A stretch of 6,892 bases of DNA from Candidatus Dormiibacterota bacterium (GCA_027451645.1 DAIDIX010000096.1:1-6892); one strand, 5' to 3'; positions 1-6,542 are shown, numbered from the stretch's first letter. Notes: generated from the letters alone by a model not told the origin. Translations and numbers: made by a program.

Positions 1-582
1 GCACCAGGGAATATCTTCTCCAACTCACCGCGCAATGCGCGGCGCAAAAAGGTAGTTGCACGCTGGGACAGATCCGCTGATCCAACCCTGGCCGACATCC
101 AGGAGATCATGGATACACATACTGCATTGGGGCTCACAGTGCATACACCGAGCTGGCTTGGACAGTTCCATATTCACCAGCGGATTGCGGCAACCATGAG
201 TTCTGGACCAGTCCTCATCGCAGGAGACGCAGCACATATCCATAGTCCAGCAGGTGGCCAGGGATTGAACACTGGCGTTGGGGATGCATTGGTCCTTGGC
301 GCTGCTCTTGCGGATGCAGTACGCAACTGTCGAGGAGTTGCACTTGCTGCATACTCCAGGTCGCGCTTGAGGATGGCAAGACGGGTGCTCCGGGATACAG
401 ACATGCTGACACGTTCATCCTCGCTCAGTGGGGCAGTGGCAACGGCACGGGATGTCACCACACGCATCCTCACTGCTGAGCCGATCGGATCCGCGCTTGT
501 GGGAAGAGTGGCACAGATCCGGGACAGGAGCCGGGATCAGGCAGTTGCGGCACTTCGCAATGCGCAGCAAATTTCCACATGA
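1..582 (+). CDS. FAD-dependent monooxygenase, C-terminal part (5' truncated by window)
   Basis: The frame is open from base 1 to the TGA at 580-582 (193 codons visible), so the N-terminus with the Rossmann GxGxxG motif lies outside the window. The visible part holds the second FAD-contact motif of the PheA/TfdB-type (group A) flavoprotein hydroxylases: GPVLIAGDAAH followed by IHSPAGGQGLNTGVGDA at about residues 69-96. Here the GD pair contacts the ribityl chain of FAD and the P-x-GGQGxN-x-G-x-xDA stretch lies by the isoalloxazine ring. Family members use NAD(P)H and O2 to hydroxylate aromatic or polyketide substrates in the cytoplasm; the substrate cannot be read here. After the motif come a helical stretch (LGAALADAV) and an Arg-rich tail, as usual, with no extra thioredoxin-like C-terminal domain. 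It converges on the gene at 723-1280. An internal ATG at 109 is not the start, because similarity-type sequence continues upstream of it. Confidence 0.9.
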   Translation, partial: APGNIFSNSPRNARRKKVVARWDRSADPTLADIQEIMDTHTALGLTVHTPSWLGQFHIHQRIAATMSSGPVLIAGDAAHIHSPAGGQGLNTGVGDALVLGAALADAVRNCRGVALAAYSRSRLRMARRVLRDTDMLTRSSSLSGAVATARDVTTRILTAEPIGSALVGRVAQIRDRSRDQAVAALRNAQQIST

Positions 583-722
583 TTGCCCTACGACTCTGCC
601 AGAGGTGAGTAGCACTACCCAGCAGGCTGAGGGGAAGTTATCAGCTCACCATTTGGATCATGCGGAGCAAGCCGCAACGATCCAGTATGAGGAGAGGAAC
701 CGTTTCTTTACGTGGAAGGATC

Positions 723-1280
723 TCAGGAGCGTACGGGACGAAGGCGCTGGAGGAAGACACCAGAGGGAAACCTCCTGCAGTCGACAAGATCATATGGTCT
801 GAGTGCATTAACTGTACCGAAGATGGAGTGTCCACTCCCAAGTGCTGCTGGAAAGACATAGAGACGGATCTCGTCGGCAAGCCCCTGCTCCACGAGTGAC
901 TGGGTGAAGCGGAAGCCGCCATGCACGAGTATCTCGCCTCCAGGCTCAGCCTTGAGTGCTGCAAGCTCCTCGGCAGTGTCGCCGCTCGCAATCCGGGAGT
1001 CTGGCCATTTTGCCTCAGTGAGCGACTTCGAGAACACGACCTTCGGGATGCCATTCATGACATCGGCGATGGGATTGGACTGTCCTGGCCAATAGCTGGA
1101 CATGTTCTGGTAGGTGACACTTCCCATGACATGCGTTCCAGCACGGCGGAGGTCCGCAAGAAAGTAGGCATCAACCTCTGGATCCTCGACACCGAAGACA
1201 TACTTCTGGAACTCAGAGTCATCTGCACAGCTGAACCCGTCCAGGGACACTGCATACTGCTGGAGGATCACTTCACGCAT
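723..1280 (-). CDS. Dihydrofolate reductase family protein (RibD C-terminal domain type)
   Basis: The 185-residue product matches the stand-alone RibD_C/DHFR-like family (YyaP/YwjB type) over its whole length. It shows the N-terminal beta strand and loop MREVILQQYAVSLDGF, the MGSVTYQNMSSYWP nucleotide-site region (residues 52-65), IADVMNGIPKVVFSKSL (71-87), the GGEILVHGG glycine motif (114-122) and the C-terminal RFPSGVFLQRLRP strand. Members are predicted NADPH-dependent reductases; most have no proven substrate and are not functional folate enzymes. The start is placed at 1280 because MREVIL matches the family N-terminus and a GAGGT Shine-Dalgarno lies about 9 nt upstream. An ATG at 1295 with AGGA four bases upstream would add five residues and cannot be excluded. 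The gene converges with the monooxygenase; the 140-bp gap shows only a weak 6-bp inverted repeat (604-609/645-650) and no clear terminator. Both neighbours are NAD(P)H-linked oxidoreductase types, but nothing shows they work together. Confidence 0.93.
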   Translation of the reverse strand: MREVILQQYAVSLDGFSCADDSEFQKYVFGVEDPEVDAYFLADLRRAGTHVMGSVTYQNMSSYWPGQSNPIADVMNGIPKVVFSKSLTEAKWPDSRIASGDTAEELAALKAEPGGEILVHGGFRFTQSLVEQGLADEIRLYVFPAALGSGHSIFGTVNALRPYDLVDCRRFPSGVFLQRLRPVRS

Positions 1281-1450
1281 CTGTTGGTACCTCATTTCGT
1301 CCTGTTCCGACCATCATAGCCCGATTGGGACAAACCAGAGGCCACAGCGCAATTGTTGAGGGAGCGCATTCAGTACACCCGATCCGCTGTGTGGAAGCTG
1401 GTTGAGGGATCTGGTCATCCAGCAGCAGTACCACAATCATGAACGCAACA

Positions 1451-1472
1451 TTCTGGGGTACTTCTGGGGTAC
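1451..1472. repeat. Perfect 11-bp tandem repeat (2 copies)
   Basis: TTCTGGGGTAC occurs twice head to tail (1451-1461 and 1462-1472) with no mismatch, about 100 bp left of the orphan tRNA end. An 11-bp period is close to one helical turn, so paired binding on one face of the DNA is possible. Simple duplication is equally possible. Confidence 0.75.
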
Positions 1473-1570
1473 GGAGTCCCAATGGATGAGTACATATCCC
1501 AGAGTTGTGAGATCAGGTGGTTGGAAGTTTTCGCATCGACCCAATCCAAGCCCGCTAATACTTTAAAAGC

Positions 1571-1600
1571 GGGTCGGGGGTTCGAATCCCTTCGCCGACT
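1571..1600 (+). tRNA. Orphan tRNA 3' end: T arm plus 3' acceptor strand (incomplete tRNA)
   Basis: A T arm is clear: stem GGGGG (1576-1580), the invariant-type loop TTCGAAT (1581-1587) and the closing strand CCCTT (1588-1592, two G-U pairs). GTC before it fits positions 46-48. CGCCGAC (1593-1599) would be the 3' acceptor strand and T1600 the discriminator; no CCA is encoded. The 5' acceptor strand should read GTCGGCG or a wobble variant, and I cannot find it in the 300 bp upstream. Bases 1551-1573 form CCCGCT/AGCGGG with an 11-nt loop, which does not fit an anticodon arm at the right distance. It could therefore be a tRNA remnant, an attachment site where an element supplied only the 3' end, the 3' exon of an intron-split tRNA, or the 3' end of a tRNA-like RNA such as tmRNA, although tmRNA hallmarks are missing. 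The amino-acid identity is unknown. Confidence 0.4.
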
Positions 1601-1635
1601 GTGAACTCCTTTGTTCTCCACTGCATTTCTATTGA

Positions 1636-1670
1636 GGGACATTGTGGGATATCCTTGTCATCAATGTCTC
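1636..1670. repeat. 9-bp inverted repeat downstream of the repeat-protein gene
   Basis: GGGACATTG (1636-1644) pairs with CAATGTCTC (1662-1670), eight Watson-Crick pairs and one G-U, with a 17-nt loop. It lies 61 bp past the stop of the minus-strand gene that ends at 1731, where a terminator would be expected. There is no T-rich tract after it on the minus strand, so it is at best a weak or factor-assisted terminator. Confidence 0.3.
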
Positions 1671-1730
1671 CTCCCGAGTGACTGGAGAACGCATGTGTGC
1701 TTTGACTACCTCTCCACATGGGATCTGGGC

Positions 1731-3206
1731 TCATTCGATACCGGTATGGTCTGAGACGGGACGAAGGGTGCGGATTCGTACCCGGTCACTTGCATCAGAT
1801 GCGAAGAGGGCACGAAGGGAGTCGCTTCTCATGCCATTCACTGCAGCAACACGTACCTGTTCACTTGGATCATTCAGGCATTTGATGCGAACATCATCAG
1901 ATGCTCCCAGTACTGCAGATTTCCGTACAAGCCATTCAGAGTCATGGAGAAATGCAAGCCGAGTCGCATCCTCTATTGCATTTCGGGCAGCCTCGGAACG
2001 GACCACAGCATCAGGATCGTTGAGGAGAGCAAGTCGGAGATGGTCAGATCTCGCATGGAGAACGGCTGCACTTCGAACCTCAGGATTGTGGTCGTGGAGG
2101 AACAGTTCCCGAGTTGAATCACGTGAAGCACTTTTTGCAGCACTCAGCCGGACGAGAAGCGATGGGTCATGCTGTACTGCTTCCCGGAGCGTATCATCAC
2201 GGCTCCCTGCTACAGCAGCTGAACGGACAAGAGGACTTCCATCTTCGAGGGCACGCTTTCGGAGACCTGCAAGGCCTGCCAGCATAAAGCATCCACGTCG
2301 GACTACTGGCTCCGGATCAATCGAGAGCATCGCTCGCATCTCCTCGCTGCCATGGATGGCAAACGCTGCACGAACGTAGGGATTTGGAGTGCTGCCCACA
2401 TCAATTTGGCTATCCGGGACCTGTCCTCTCGCAGCAGCGCAGTACTCGGCTGATGGCCCGCCTGGCATGGAGTTTGGTGCGAGATCGAGCATGGTGCTGG
2501 CGTGGAGTACCTCATCTCGTCGAACAGGTTCCCGCTGTTCTGGCTGCAGCCAGATGCCTGTCACTGCTGGAGTGTTGTCAAAGCACTCTCGGAGGAACGG
2601 ATCAGGTGTCCAAGCATGAGGATCATGTAGATTCAGCTCTGCACGGAAGTACAAGGTGTTTCCTGAGCCATCATCTGCTGCACATATGGAAAACTGCCGT
2701 TCTCCAGCTTCATTGCATGCAGTATAGAAGCGGATTGAGGGCTTGTTTCCCATGACGAGAACGCTTCCATCATAGACGAGGATTTCATGGGGGATTTCCT
2801 GGGATCTTCCTGCATTCTTTCCAAATGCATCATCCCAGGAGAGTCCATGTTCGCGGAGCACCGACTCCATGTGTTGCGCATCAATTCGCGTAGCTGGAAG
2901 GAGTGCCGGCATGATCTCGACATGCTCACCTGACCCATGGAAGACTTCATAAGGAAGAAGCTCAAAGCGGGTTGTTGCATGGTCAGCGTGCATGGGATCC
3001 TCATGCTCTGCATGGCGTCTGAGAAATGCACGGGCTACTGATCCATTTCCAAGATCCACCACCTCCTTGTATCCTCCTGAACCGATCCATCGTGGGGATG
3101 TGCACTTCTCAAGGATGTAGGCAGCTGCAGTATCGCTCAGCAGTACACGCGCAAGTTCGGGAGCTGAGCGGAAAAGTGCTGTGCGTGGAGAGTCCATTAT
3201 CCTCAT
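1731..3206 (-). CDS. HEAT/LRV-type repeat protein with a kinase-like N-terminal region (hypothetical)
   Basis: A 491-residue cytoplasmic protein with no signal peptide or membrane segment. From about residue 274 to the end it consists of about nine units of 24-25 residues following the pattern D-P-x-x-x-V-R-x-x-A-A-x-n..d..R..aL; an example is DPDAVVRSEAARNA. This is typical of HEAT-like or leucine-rich-variant alpha-helical solenoids, which bind proteins or act as scaffolds. The N-terminal part has IGSGGYKEVVDLGNGSVARAF (residues 41-61), like a glycine-rich loop, then VEIMPALL and HEILVYDGSVLVMGNK (140-155), which sit where a kinase hinge and metal loop would be. The usual Lys, HxD Asp and DFG are not visible, so a pseudokinase is only a guess. 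The frame stays open to an ATG at 3467, inside the next gene. I prefer ATG 3206, which leaves 106 bp to that gene's stop, or ATG 3197, which has GAGG three bases upstream. The upstream residues look like out-of-frame translation. Confidence 0.75.
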   Translation of the reverse strand: MRIMDSPRTALFRSAPELARVLLSDTAAAYILEKCTSPRWIGSGGYKEVVDLGNGSVARAFLRRHAEHEDPMHADHATTRFELLPYEVFHGSGEHVEIMPALLPATRIDAQHMESVLREHGLSWDDAFGKNAGRSQEIPHEILVYDGSVLVMGNKPSIRFYTACNEAGERQFSICAADDGSGNTLYFRAELNLHDPHAWTPDPFLRECFDNTPAVTGIWLQPEQREPVRRDEVLHASTMLDLAPNSMPGGPSAEYCAAARGQVPDSQIDVGSTPNPYVRAAFAIHGSEEMRAMLSIDPEPVVRRGCFMLAGLAGLRKRALEDGSPLVRSAAVAGSRDDTLREAVQHDPSLLVRLSAAKSASRDSTRELFLHDHNPEVRSAAVLHARSDHLRLALLNDPDAVVRSEAARNAIEDATRLAFLHDSEWLVRKSAVLGASDDVRIKCLNDPSEQVRVAAVNGMRSDSLRALFASDASDRVRIRTLRPVSDHTGIE

Positions 3207-3235
3207 CGTCGTCGCAAGGCTGCCCAGTGATGCCG

Positions 3236-3257
3236 TCTGTAATGATGTCGTTACAGA
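3236..3257. promoter_or_regulatory. 7-bp inverted repeat between hydrolase and repeat-protein genes
   Basis: TCTGTAA (3236-3242) and TTACAGA (3251-3257) are perfect complements separated by 8 bp. The dyad lies 30 bp upstream of the chosen start of the repeat-protein gene and 56 bp past the hydrolase stop. Size and spacing resemble an operator for a dimeric regulator. No T tract follows on the minus strand, so a terminator is less likely. No regulator gene is nearby to assign. Confidence 0.3.
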
Positions 3258-3312
3258 GTGAGAGAGGAGCGCAACTGGATGAGAGTCCGAAGTGTGTGGA
3301 AATGGGGTTTGG

Positions 3313-4530
3313 CTATGCAGCTCCATCCAGACCCTGTGATGCTTGGCGGGGAATGACTGTAGGCGGCGCTCCAGCGAGTGCCACCTCGGCAACAGCAGCA
3401 AGAGAGGAGAAACCAAGAGGTATTGCACCCCGTCCTTCTCCCGTTTCAGGATTCCAGTGCTCCGCATAGTGTGAAGCAGAAGCTCCCTTTACAAGAAGAC
3501 GCGCAAAATCCATCGCATTCGGCTGGTGCTGGATTTCTGCAGCCTTCCAGCACAGGTACGCCATCTGTGCCCATGTGCTGCCACGCCAGTATCCATCGGA
3601 AGCATACGTAGGATCCTGCTTCGGGACAACTCTCAGTCCGAAGGCTCCACGGTACTGCTCGGGATCTGTCAATGCCGCAAACCCTCGCCGGATATGCTCG
3701 GGATCCTTCGTTACGAGAAGAGGCAATAGAGCGTCAAGCGTTGGGGCAGTGCGGGATGGCCTGTTTCTTTGGCCGAGGGGAACATCGTTCCAGCAGGCCG
3801 TTGCAGAATTCCACTGCTTTTCGAGCTGTGCGACGAGGAGTTCCGCGCGCTTTCGAAGTCGGGAATCCTTCGTGAGGGACGAGAGTTCAAGGGCATTGTA
3901 CGCCACAAGAGCATTGAACCCTGCAGAGCACACTTCGAACATGGGATTGGCCACGGATGCATGGTGGTCAAGGCGAATTCGTCGTGCCATGATGTACTTG
4001 ATGACGTTCCATTTCTTGCGGCTGTACCCGCCATGGGTCCAGCTGTCCCAACGCGCGATGTCATCACAGCCAGATTCCCACGGGTGCACAATCTTGATGA
4101 GCTGGGAGGCTGGATCCATCCGATGGTCAAACAGGTAGTTCATTGCGCGAGTAGCCGGTTCGAGGAGATGGGCAATATCATATCCAGCATCATGAAGCAC
4201 ACGGAGCGCATGTCCGTACATGGGCGGCTGTGTGATGTCGGAAAGGCCGATTCTGGCATTGCGCCACTGAAGGAATCCCAGCCGGGGCAGATGGTGATAC
4301 GTCGTATTTGCAAGAAAGCCACTGGGAAGCATTTTCGAAAACAGAGCTTCCATCTCCCTCACACCGCGGGCATCGCCGAGCGCAGCCCAGGAAATTGCAT
4401 GAAAGCAGGAGTCCCATAGCCACTGGTGGTTGTAGTGCTTTGTATTCGGTGCAGTGTATCCGAACTCATCGTCCCATGCCTTCGACATGTATTCTCTGAC
4501 AGCGTTCTGGATAGGTGATGCGGTGTGCAT
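3313..4530 (-). CDS. Trehalase-like (MGH1/GH63-type) glycoside hydrolase
   Basis: The 405-residue product fits the (alpha/alpha)6-barrel clan of GH63-type and glucosylglycerate/mannosylglycerate hydrolases, which are inverting enzymes on alpha-glucosides or mannosides. Motifs in order: HQWLWDSCFHAI (residues 35-46), with Asp40 in the usual sugar-binding WD motif; TQPPMYGHAL (100-109); HPWESGCDDIARWDSW (149-164), where Asp156 aligns with the general acid of the family's ESGxDN motif; SDGYWRGSTWAQMAYL (311-326), the typical YWRG-x-x-W; and EHWNPETGEG (357-366), whose Glu357 fits the general base. There is no signal peptide, so the enzyme is probably cytosolic and acts on a small compatible solute or storage oligosaccharide; the substrate cannot be decided. 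Family members such as mycobacterial glucosylglycerate hydrolase are about 40 residues longer. The start at 4530 is backed by AAGGAGA with a 5-nt spacing, and a possible -10 TATGAT lies at 4559-4554. Genes lie on both sides in the same direction, without overlap. Confidence 0.88.
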   Translation of the reverse strand: MHTASPIQNAVREYMSKAWDDEFGYTAPNTKHYNHQWLWDSCFHAISWAALGDARGVREMEALFSKMLPSGFLANTTYHHLPRLGFLQWRNARIGLSDITQPPMYGHALRVLHDAGYDIAHLLEPATRAMNYLFDHRMDPASQLIKIVHPWESGCDDIARWDSWTHGGYSRKKWNVIKYIMARRIRLDHHASVANPMFEVCSAGFNALVAYNALELSSLTKDSRLRKRAELLVAQLEKQWNSATACWNDVPLGQRNRPSRTAPTLDALLPLLVTKDPEHIRRGFAALTDPEQYRGAFGLRVVPKQDPTYASDGYWRGSTWAQMAYLCWKAAEIQHQPNAMDFARLLVKGASASHYAEHWNPETGEGRGAIPLGFSSLAAVAEVALAGAPPTVIPRQASQGLDGAA

Positions 4531-4553
4531 GCATTCTCCTTTTGTGTCATGTC

Positions 4554-4559
4554 ATCATA
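4554..4559 (-). promoter_or_regulatory. Possible -10 box for the hydrolase gene
   Basis: On the minus strand TATGAT (5 of 6 to consensus) would place the transcript start about 15-18 nt before the ATG at 4530, just upstream of the AAGGAGA ribosome site. The -35 position holds only CTGAAT at 18-bp spacing (3 of 6), so this is a weak prediction. Confidence 0.22.
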
Positions 4560-4667
4560 TCCAATCTTTGGTGGGACATTCAGGGACCTCCTGGCTGATG
4601 GAGGATTAATCGGAGGTGATGCGTTGAGGCTATATGGGCAAGCGGAATATTCCATCATGCATTCGAG

Positions 4668-5501
4668 TCACTGTCGTGGCGGGCTTTCCTTCATTACGTG
4701 CAGGTGTCGTTCCGGAAGCGTGTTGATGATTACTCCCAGGAGAAAGATCCTGGCAATGAAATACATCCAGGTCGCAAGTACGAAGAACAAGGCGAAGATC
4801 GCTCCATAGCTGTCGAACCCGTGAACAAGATGGATATATGCGGGCCAGATTGCTGTAAGAAGTTCAAGGAGTACTCCTGCAGTAAGCGCGCCTTTCCATA
4901 CATCTCGTATTCGCAGTTTCGTGTTGGGAATGGAGCTGTACATGAGAATGAGCGCAGCTGTCCAGATCAGCAATGATAGAACGACCGGCAGTACTTGTTG
5001 GTGAGAGATTGTGGCAACTGCGCCAGTGAGAAATATTGTTCCCGGTATCGCAATACTGTAGATCATTGTCATGGCGAGTGCCATTCCCCGCTTTTTGATT
5101 GTGGATCTTGATGGCACTCCATATAGGGTATCAAGCGGCCATTCAAGGGATGAGAAGATGCTGCTTCCACTCCAAAGCAGTCCCAAGGCACTTAAGATGC
5201 TGAGAATGCCAGTACTCTTCCGAAGTTCAGTGAGTGCATGCATCACAGTTGACACTGCTGTGCTGGGGAAGAACGAGGCAATATCCAGTGCGAGCTTCCG
5301 CTCCTCAGCTGCACTGCTTATGGTTGTGCTGAGGAGCGCGAGGATGCCAACAAGAAGAGGAAAGGTACTCATCAGAAGACGGAATGCAAGGGCGGATGCA
5401 TAGTTTGAAATTTGATGACCACCATATGCGCGGATGATCCTCACAGGAAGTGTTTCCTTTGCCAGGGGCAAGAGCCTTCCTGGATTGAGCAAGTGGGTCA
5501 T
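4668..5501 (-). CDS. YihY/virulence factor BrkB family inner-membrane protein
   Basis: The 277-residue product has six strongly hydrophobic segments at about residues 36-60, 97-119, 138-164, 168-191, 203-226 and 232-261. It also shows the family signatures: NYASALAFRLLMSTFPLL in the first helix, LLWSGSSIFSSLEWPLDTLYG (about 108-128), YSSIPNTKLRIRDVWKGAL (188-206), and YGAIFALFFVLATWMYFIAR (232-251) near the C-terminus. Length and topology are normal for YihY (formerly mis-called RNase BN). The function is not established; it is a widespread membrane protein sometimes discussed as a transporter. The start at 5501 has AAGGGAGA (TCTCCC at 5511-5516 on the plus strand) nine bases upstream. It is transcribed divergently from the SseB-like gene and lies 137 bp before the hydrolase. 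That 137-bp gap carries no other recognisable gene. Confidence 0.95.
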   Translation of the reverse strand: MTHLLNPGRLLPLAKETLPVRIIRAYGGHQISNYASALAFRLLMSTFPLLVGILALLSTTISSAAEERKLALDIASFFPSTAVSTVMHALTELRKSTGILSILSALGLLWSGSSIFSSLEWPLDTLYGVPSRSTIKKRGMALAMTMIYSIAIPGTIFLTGAVATISHQQVLPVVLSLLIWTAALILMYSSIPNTKLRIRDVWKGALTAGVLLELLTAIWPAYIHLVHGFDSYGAIFALFFVLATWMYFIARIFLLGVIINTLPERHLHVMKESPPRQ

Positions 5502-5593
5502 ACGCTGAGTTCTCCCTTACGTTGGAGCTTCATACTCTCTCATGGGGAGCGAAATGGATTGCGAAAGAATGAAGCTCAGCAGACTCCGTATGA

Positions 5594-5619
5594 GGAGGCT
5601 TGCCAGCTGGCATGCCTCC
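5594..5619. promoter_or_regulatory. 26-bp near-perfect palindrome (operator or hairpin)
   Basis: GGAGGC-T-TGCCAGCTGGCA-T-GCCTCC: the central 12 bp are a perfect palindrome and the 6-bp arms are perfect complements, with only the two T positions breaking symmetry. ATGA (5590-5593) and TCAT (5622-5625) extend the dyad if a 2-base bulge is allowed. It lies 92 bp upstream of the yihY-like start and 259 bp upstream of the SseB-like start. It could bind a dimeric regulator of either gene, or fold as a stable hairpin in the leader RNA. No T tract follows on either strand, so a plain terminator is unlikely. Confidence 0.55.
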
Positions 5620-5864
5620 CGTCATTGAGCCCGCGCGGTCCCTAGACGAGTAGTCCTCATGTAATGGTATCTCCAGCTACGTGGGATCGAGCAAGTCAGG
5701 GAGACAAGGCACCTGATCCTGCACACGTGAGGATGCTAGCCATGTAGTGTGCTGCATGTCTCGATAACGATGGAATGAGGAACGTTTCAGTGCTCCCTGC
5801 TGTGCTTTACACTCACATCGTACTGTCATTGCACAAGCATCACGGTGCGCGCATGTGCAGCAGC

Positions 5865-5871
5865 GGAGGAG
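5865..5871 (+). promoter_or_regulatory. Strong Shine-Dalgarno of the SseB-like gene
   Basis: GGAGGAG lies 7 nt before the ATG at 5879. This fixes the start and shows that the broken gene was expressed until recently, or that its breaks are sequencing errors. Confidence 0.75.
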
Positions 5872-5878
5872 CAGATAC

Positions 5879-6467
5879 ATGAGTGATGAATCGTCTGGAC
5901 AGCATGATCAATGGCCAAGAGACCATCTGGAGGAACTCCTTGTGACTGCTGCGTGCTCATCCAAGACAGACAATCATGCGGCATTTGTCGATAGTTTGCT
6001 CAGAAGCGATGTTGTGGTCCCTGGCAGCATGGAAGATGGCAACTTCATTCCGTGTATTCTCGATTACCACAGCAATCCCTATGTGCCGTTCTTTAGGGGA
6101 GGAGCGTAAGCGTACATTTGCTCTGGTGTCGGGCATCTCAAGCCCTGCTGTCACCCGCATGACCTGCAGAGATCCCTGGTCCGCTTCACCTGCACAAAAC
6201 TGTGCTACAGTTCTCAATCCAGGTGATCCGCATGGGAAGGAGTTTCTTCTTCCTGAGATGTAAGACCCGCTTTAAAGCATCCGGCTGGGAATCCAGCGGA
6301 GAACATTCAAGCTAGCGGAAAATGTACCAGTGGGACAAACAGCAGTCGTGCCTGATAGTATGCTGGATGATCTACAGCAGAGGATGAGCAAGGTGGAAAG
6401 GATTGTGGAAGCACGGCTCCTATGGATTCGGTACAGTGATGGTCTCATGGGTGGTCCTTCGAAATAA
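5879..6467 (+). pseudogene. SseB-family protein gene, broken by a frameshift and two stops
   Basis: Three segments of one SseB-family protein lie in order. The first runs from ATG 5879 in frame 2: MSDESSGQHDQW, then HLEELLVTAA, HAAFVDSLLRSDVVVPG and YVPFF, matching the SseB N-terminal pattern (LEDLLEKAA...FxxxLLES-x-VxVPG...VPFFTS). This frame ends at TAA 6107. From about 6087 frame 3 takes over (SLGEERKRTFALVSG) and reaches VLNPGDPHGKEFLLPEM, the LNPG..GKEF-x-P-E-[IM] core of the family, followed by TAA 6261 and TAA 6273. The same frame then gives ENVPVGQTAVVPDSMLDD and VEARLLWIRYSDG, the SseB C-terminal domain (VPVG...LxxxF......RAYL), ending at TAA 6465-6467. Total length, about 195 codons, is near that of a short SseB. 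SseB proteins occur in many bacteria, and their biochemical role is poorly defined. With at least three lesions a full product is not expected, though a truncated 76-residue N-terminal peptide could be made. The match is from memory of the family, not from an alignment. Confidence 0.72.
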
Positions 6468-6542
6468 TCTCAAACTCAGCTCAAGGCATAATCGTTCCTG
6501 CTTTGCACCTGAATGATATTTCGTCCACGCATCTCAACAACT

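Larger units (their letters stand above)
1281..1730. other. 450-bp region without a recognisable protein gene
   Basis: This gap lies between the reductase-like gene and the repeat-protein gene, both on the minus strand. Short open frames occur on both strands. None shows a Shine-Dalgarno plus a recognisable protein, and the minus-strand one across 1571-1600 is the familiar false translation of a tRNA T arm (DSNPRP). Contents that can be supported are the 11-bp tandem repeat at 1451-1472, a tRNA 3' end at 1571-1600, and a 9-bp inverted repeat at 1636-1670. The promoter of the reductase gene should lie near 1300-1360, but I see no good -10/-35 pair there. Confidence 0.6.
5502..5878. other. Divergent intergenic region between yihY-like and SseB-like genes
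   Basis: This 377-bp stretch should hold the promoters of both divergent genes. It contains the Shine-Dalgarno of the membrane-protein gene (5511-5516, minus), the 26-bp palindrome (5594-5619) and the GGAGGAG site of the SseB-like gene (5865-5871, plus). A Cys-rich minus-strand frame at 5677-5880 has no ribosome site and overlaps the start of the SseB-like gene; I treat it as chance. I found no strong -10/-35 pair and no RNA gene. Confidence 0.6.

Noticed and set aside
604..650. GGTGAG/CTCACC inverted repeat between the convergent genes as a terminator
   Set aside because: Only six pairs with a 35-nt loop and no T tract; easily chance.
1415..1642. Minus-strand 75-codon frame containing RRRDSNPRP
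   Set aside because: This peptide is the well-known false translation of the reverse complement of a tRNA T arm. It marks the tRNA end, not a protein.
1642..2379. Plus-strand 245-codon open frame rich in Ser, Arg and Ala
   Set aside because: It lies opposite the repeat-protein gene and its composition is the antisense shadow of the repeats.
3207..3467. N-terminal extension of the repeat protein to ATG 3467
   Set aside because: It would overlap the hydrolase gene by about 150 bp, and its Leu/Pro-rich residues look like an out-of-frame reading of that gene. The ATGs at 3206/3197 are better placed.
3769..4419. Plus-strand 216-codon open frame
   Set aside because: Antisense to the well-supported hydrolase gene, with no ribosome site and no recognisable domain.
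5677..5880. Cys-rich minus-strand 67-codon frame (possible small metal-binding protein)
   Set aside because: No ribosome binding site, and its start overlaps the strong start site of the SseB-like gene. The Cys codons come from GCA/TGC-rich sequence.
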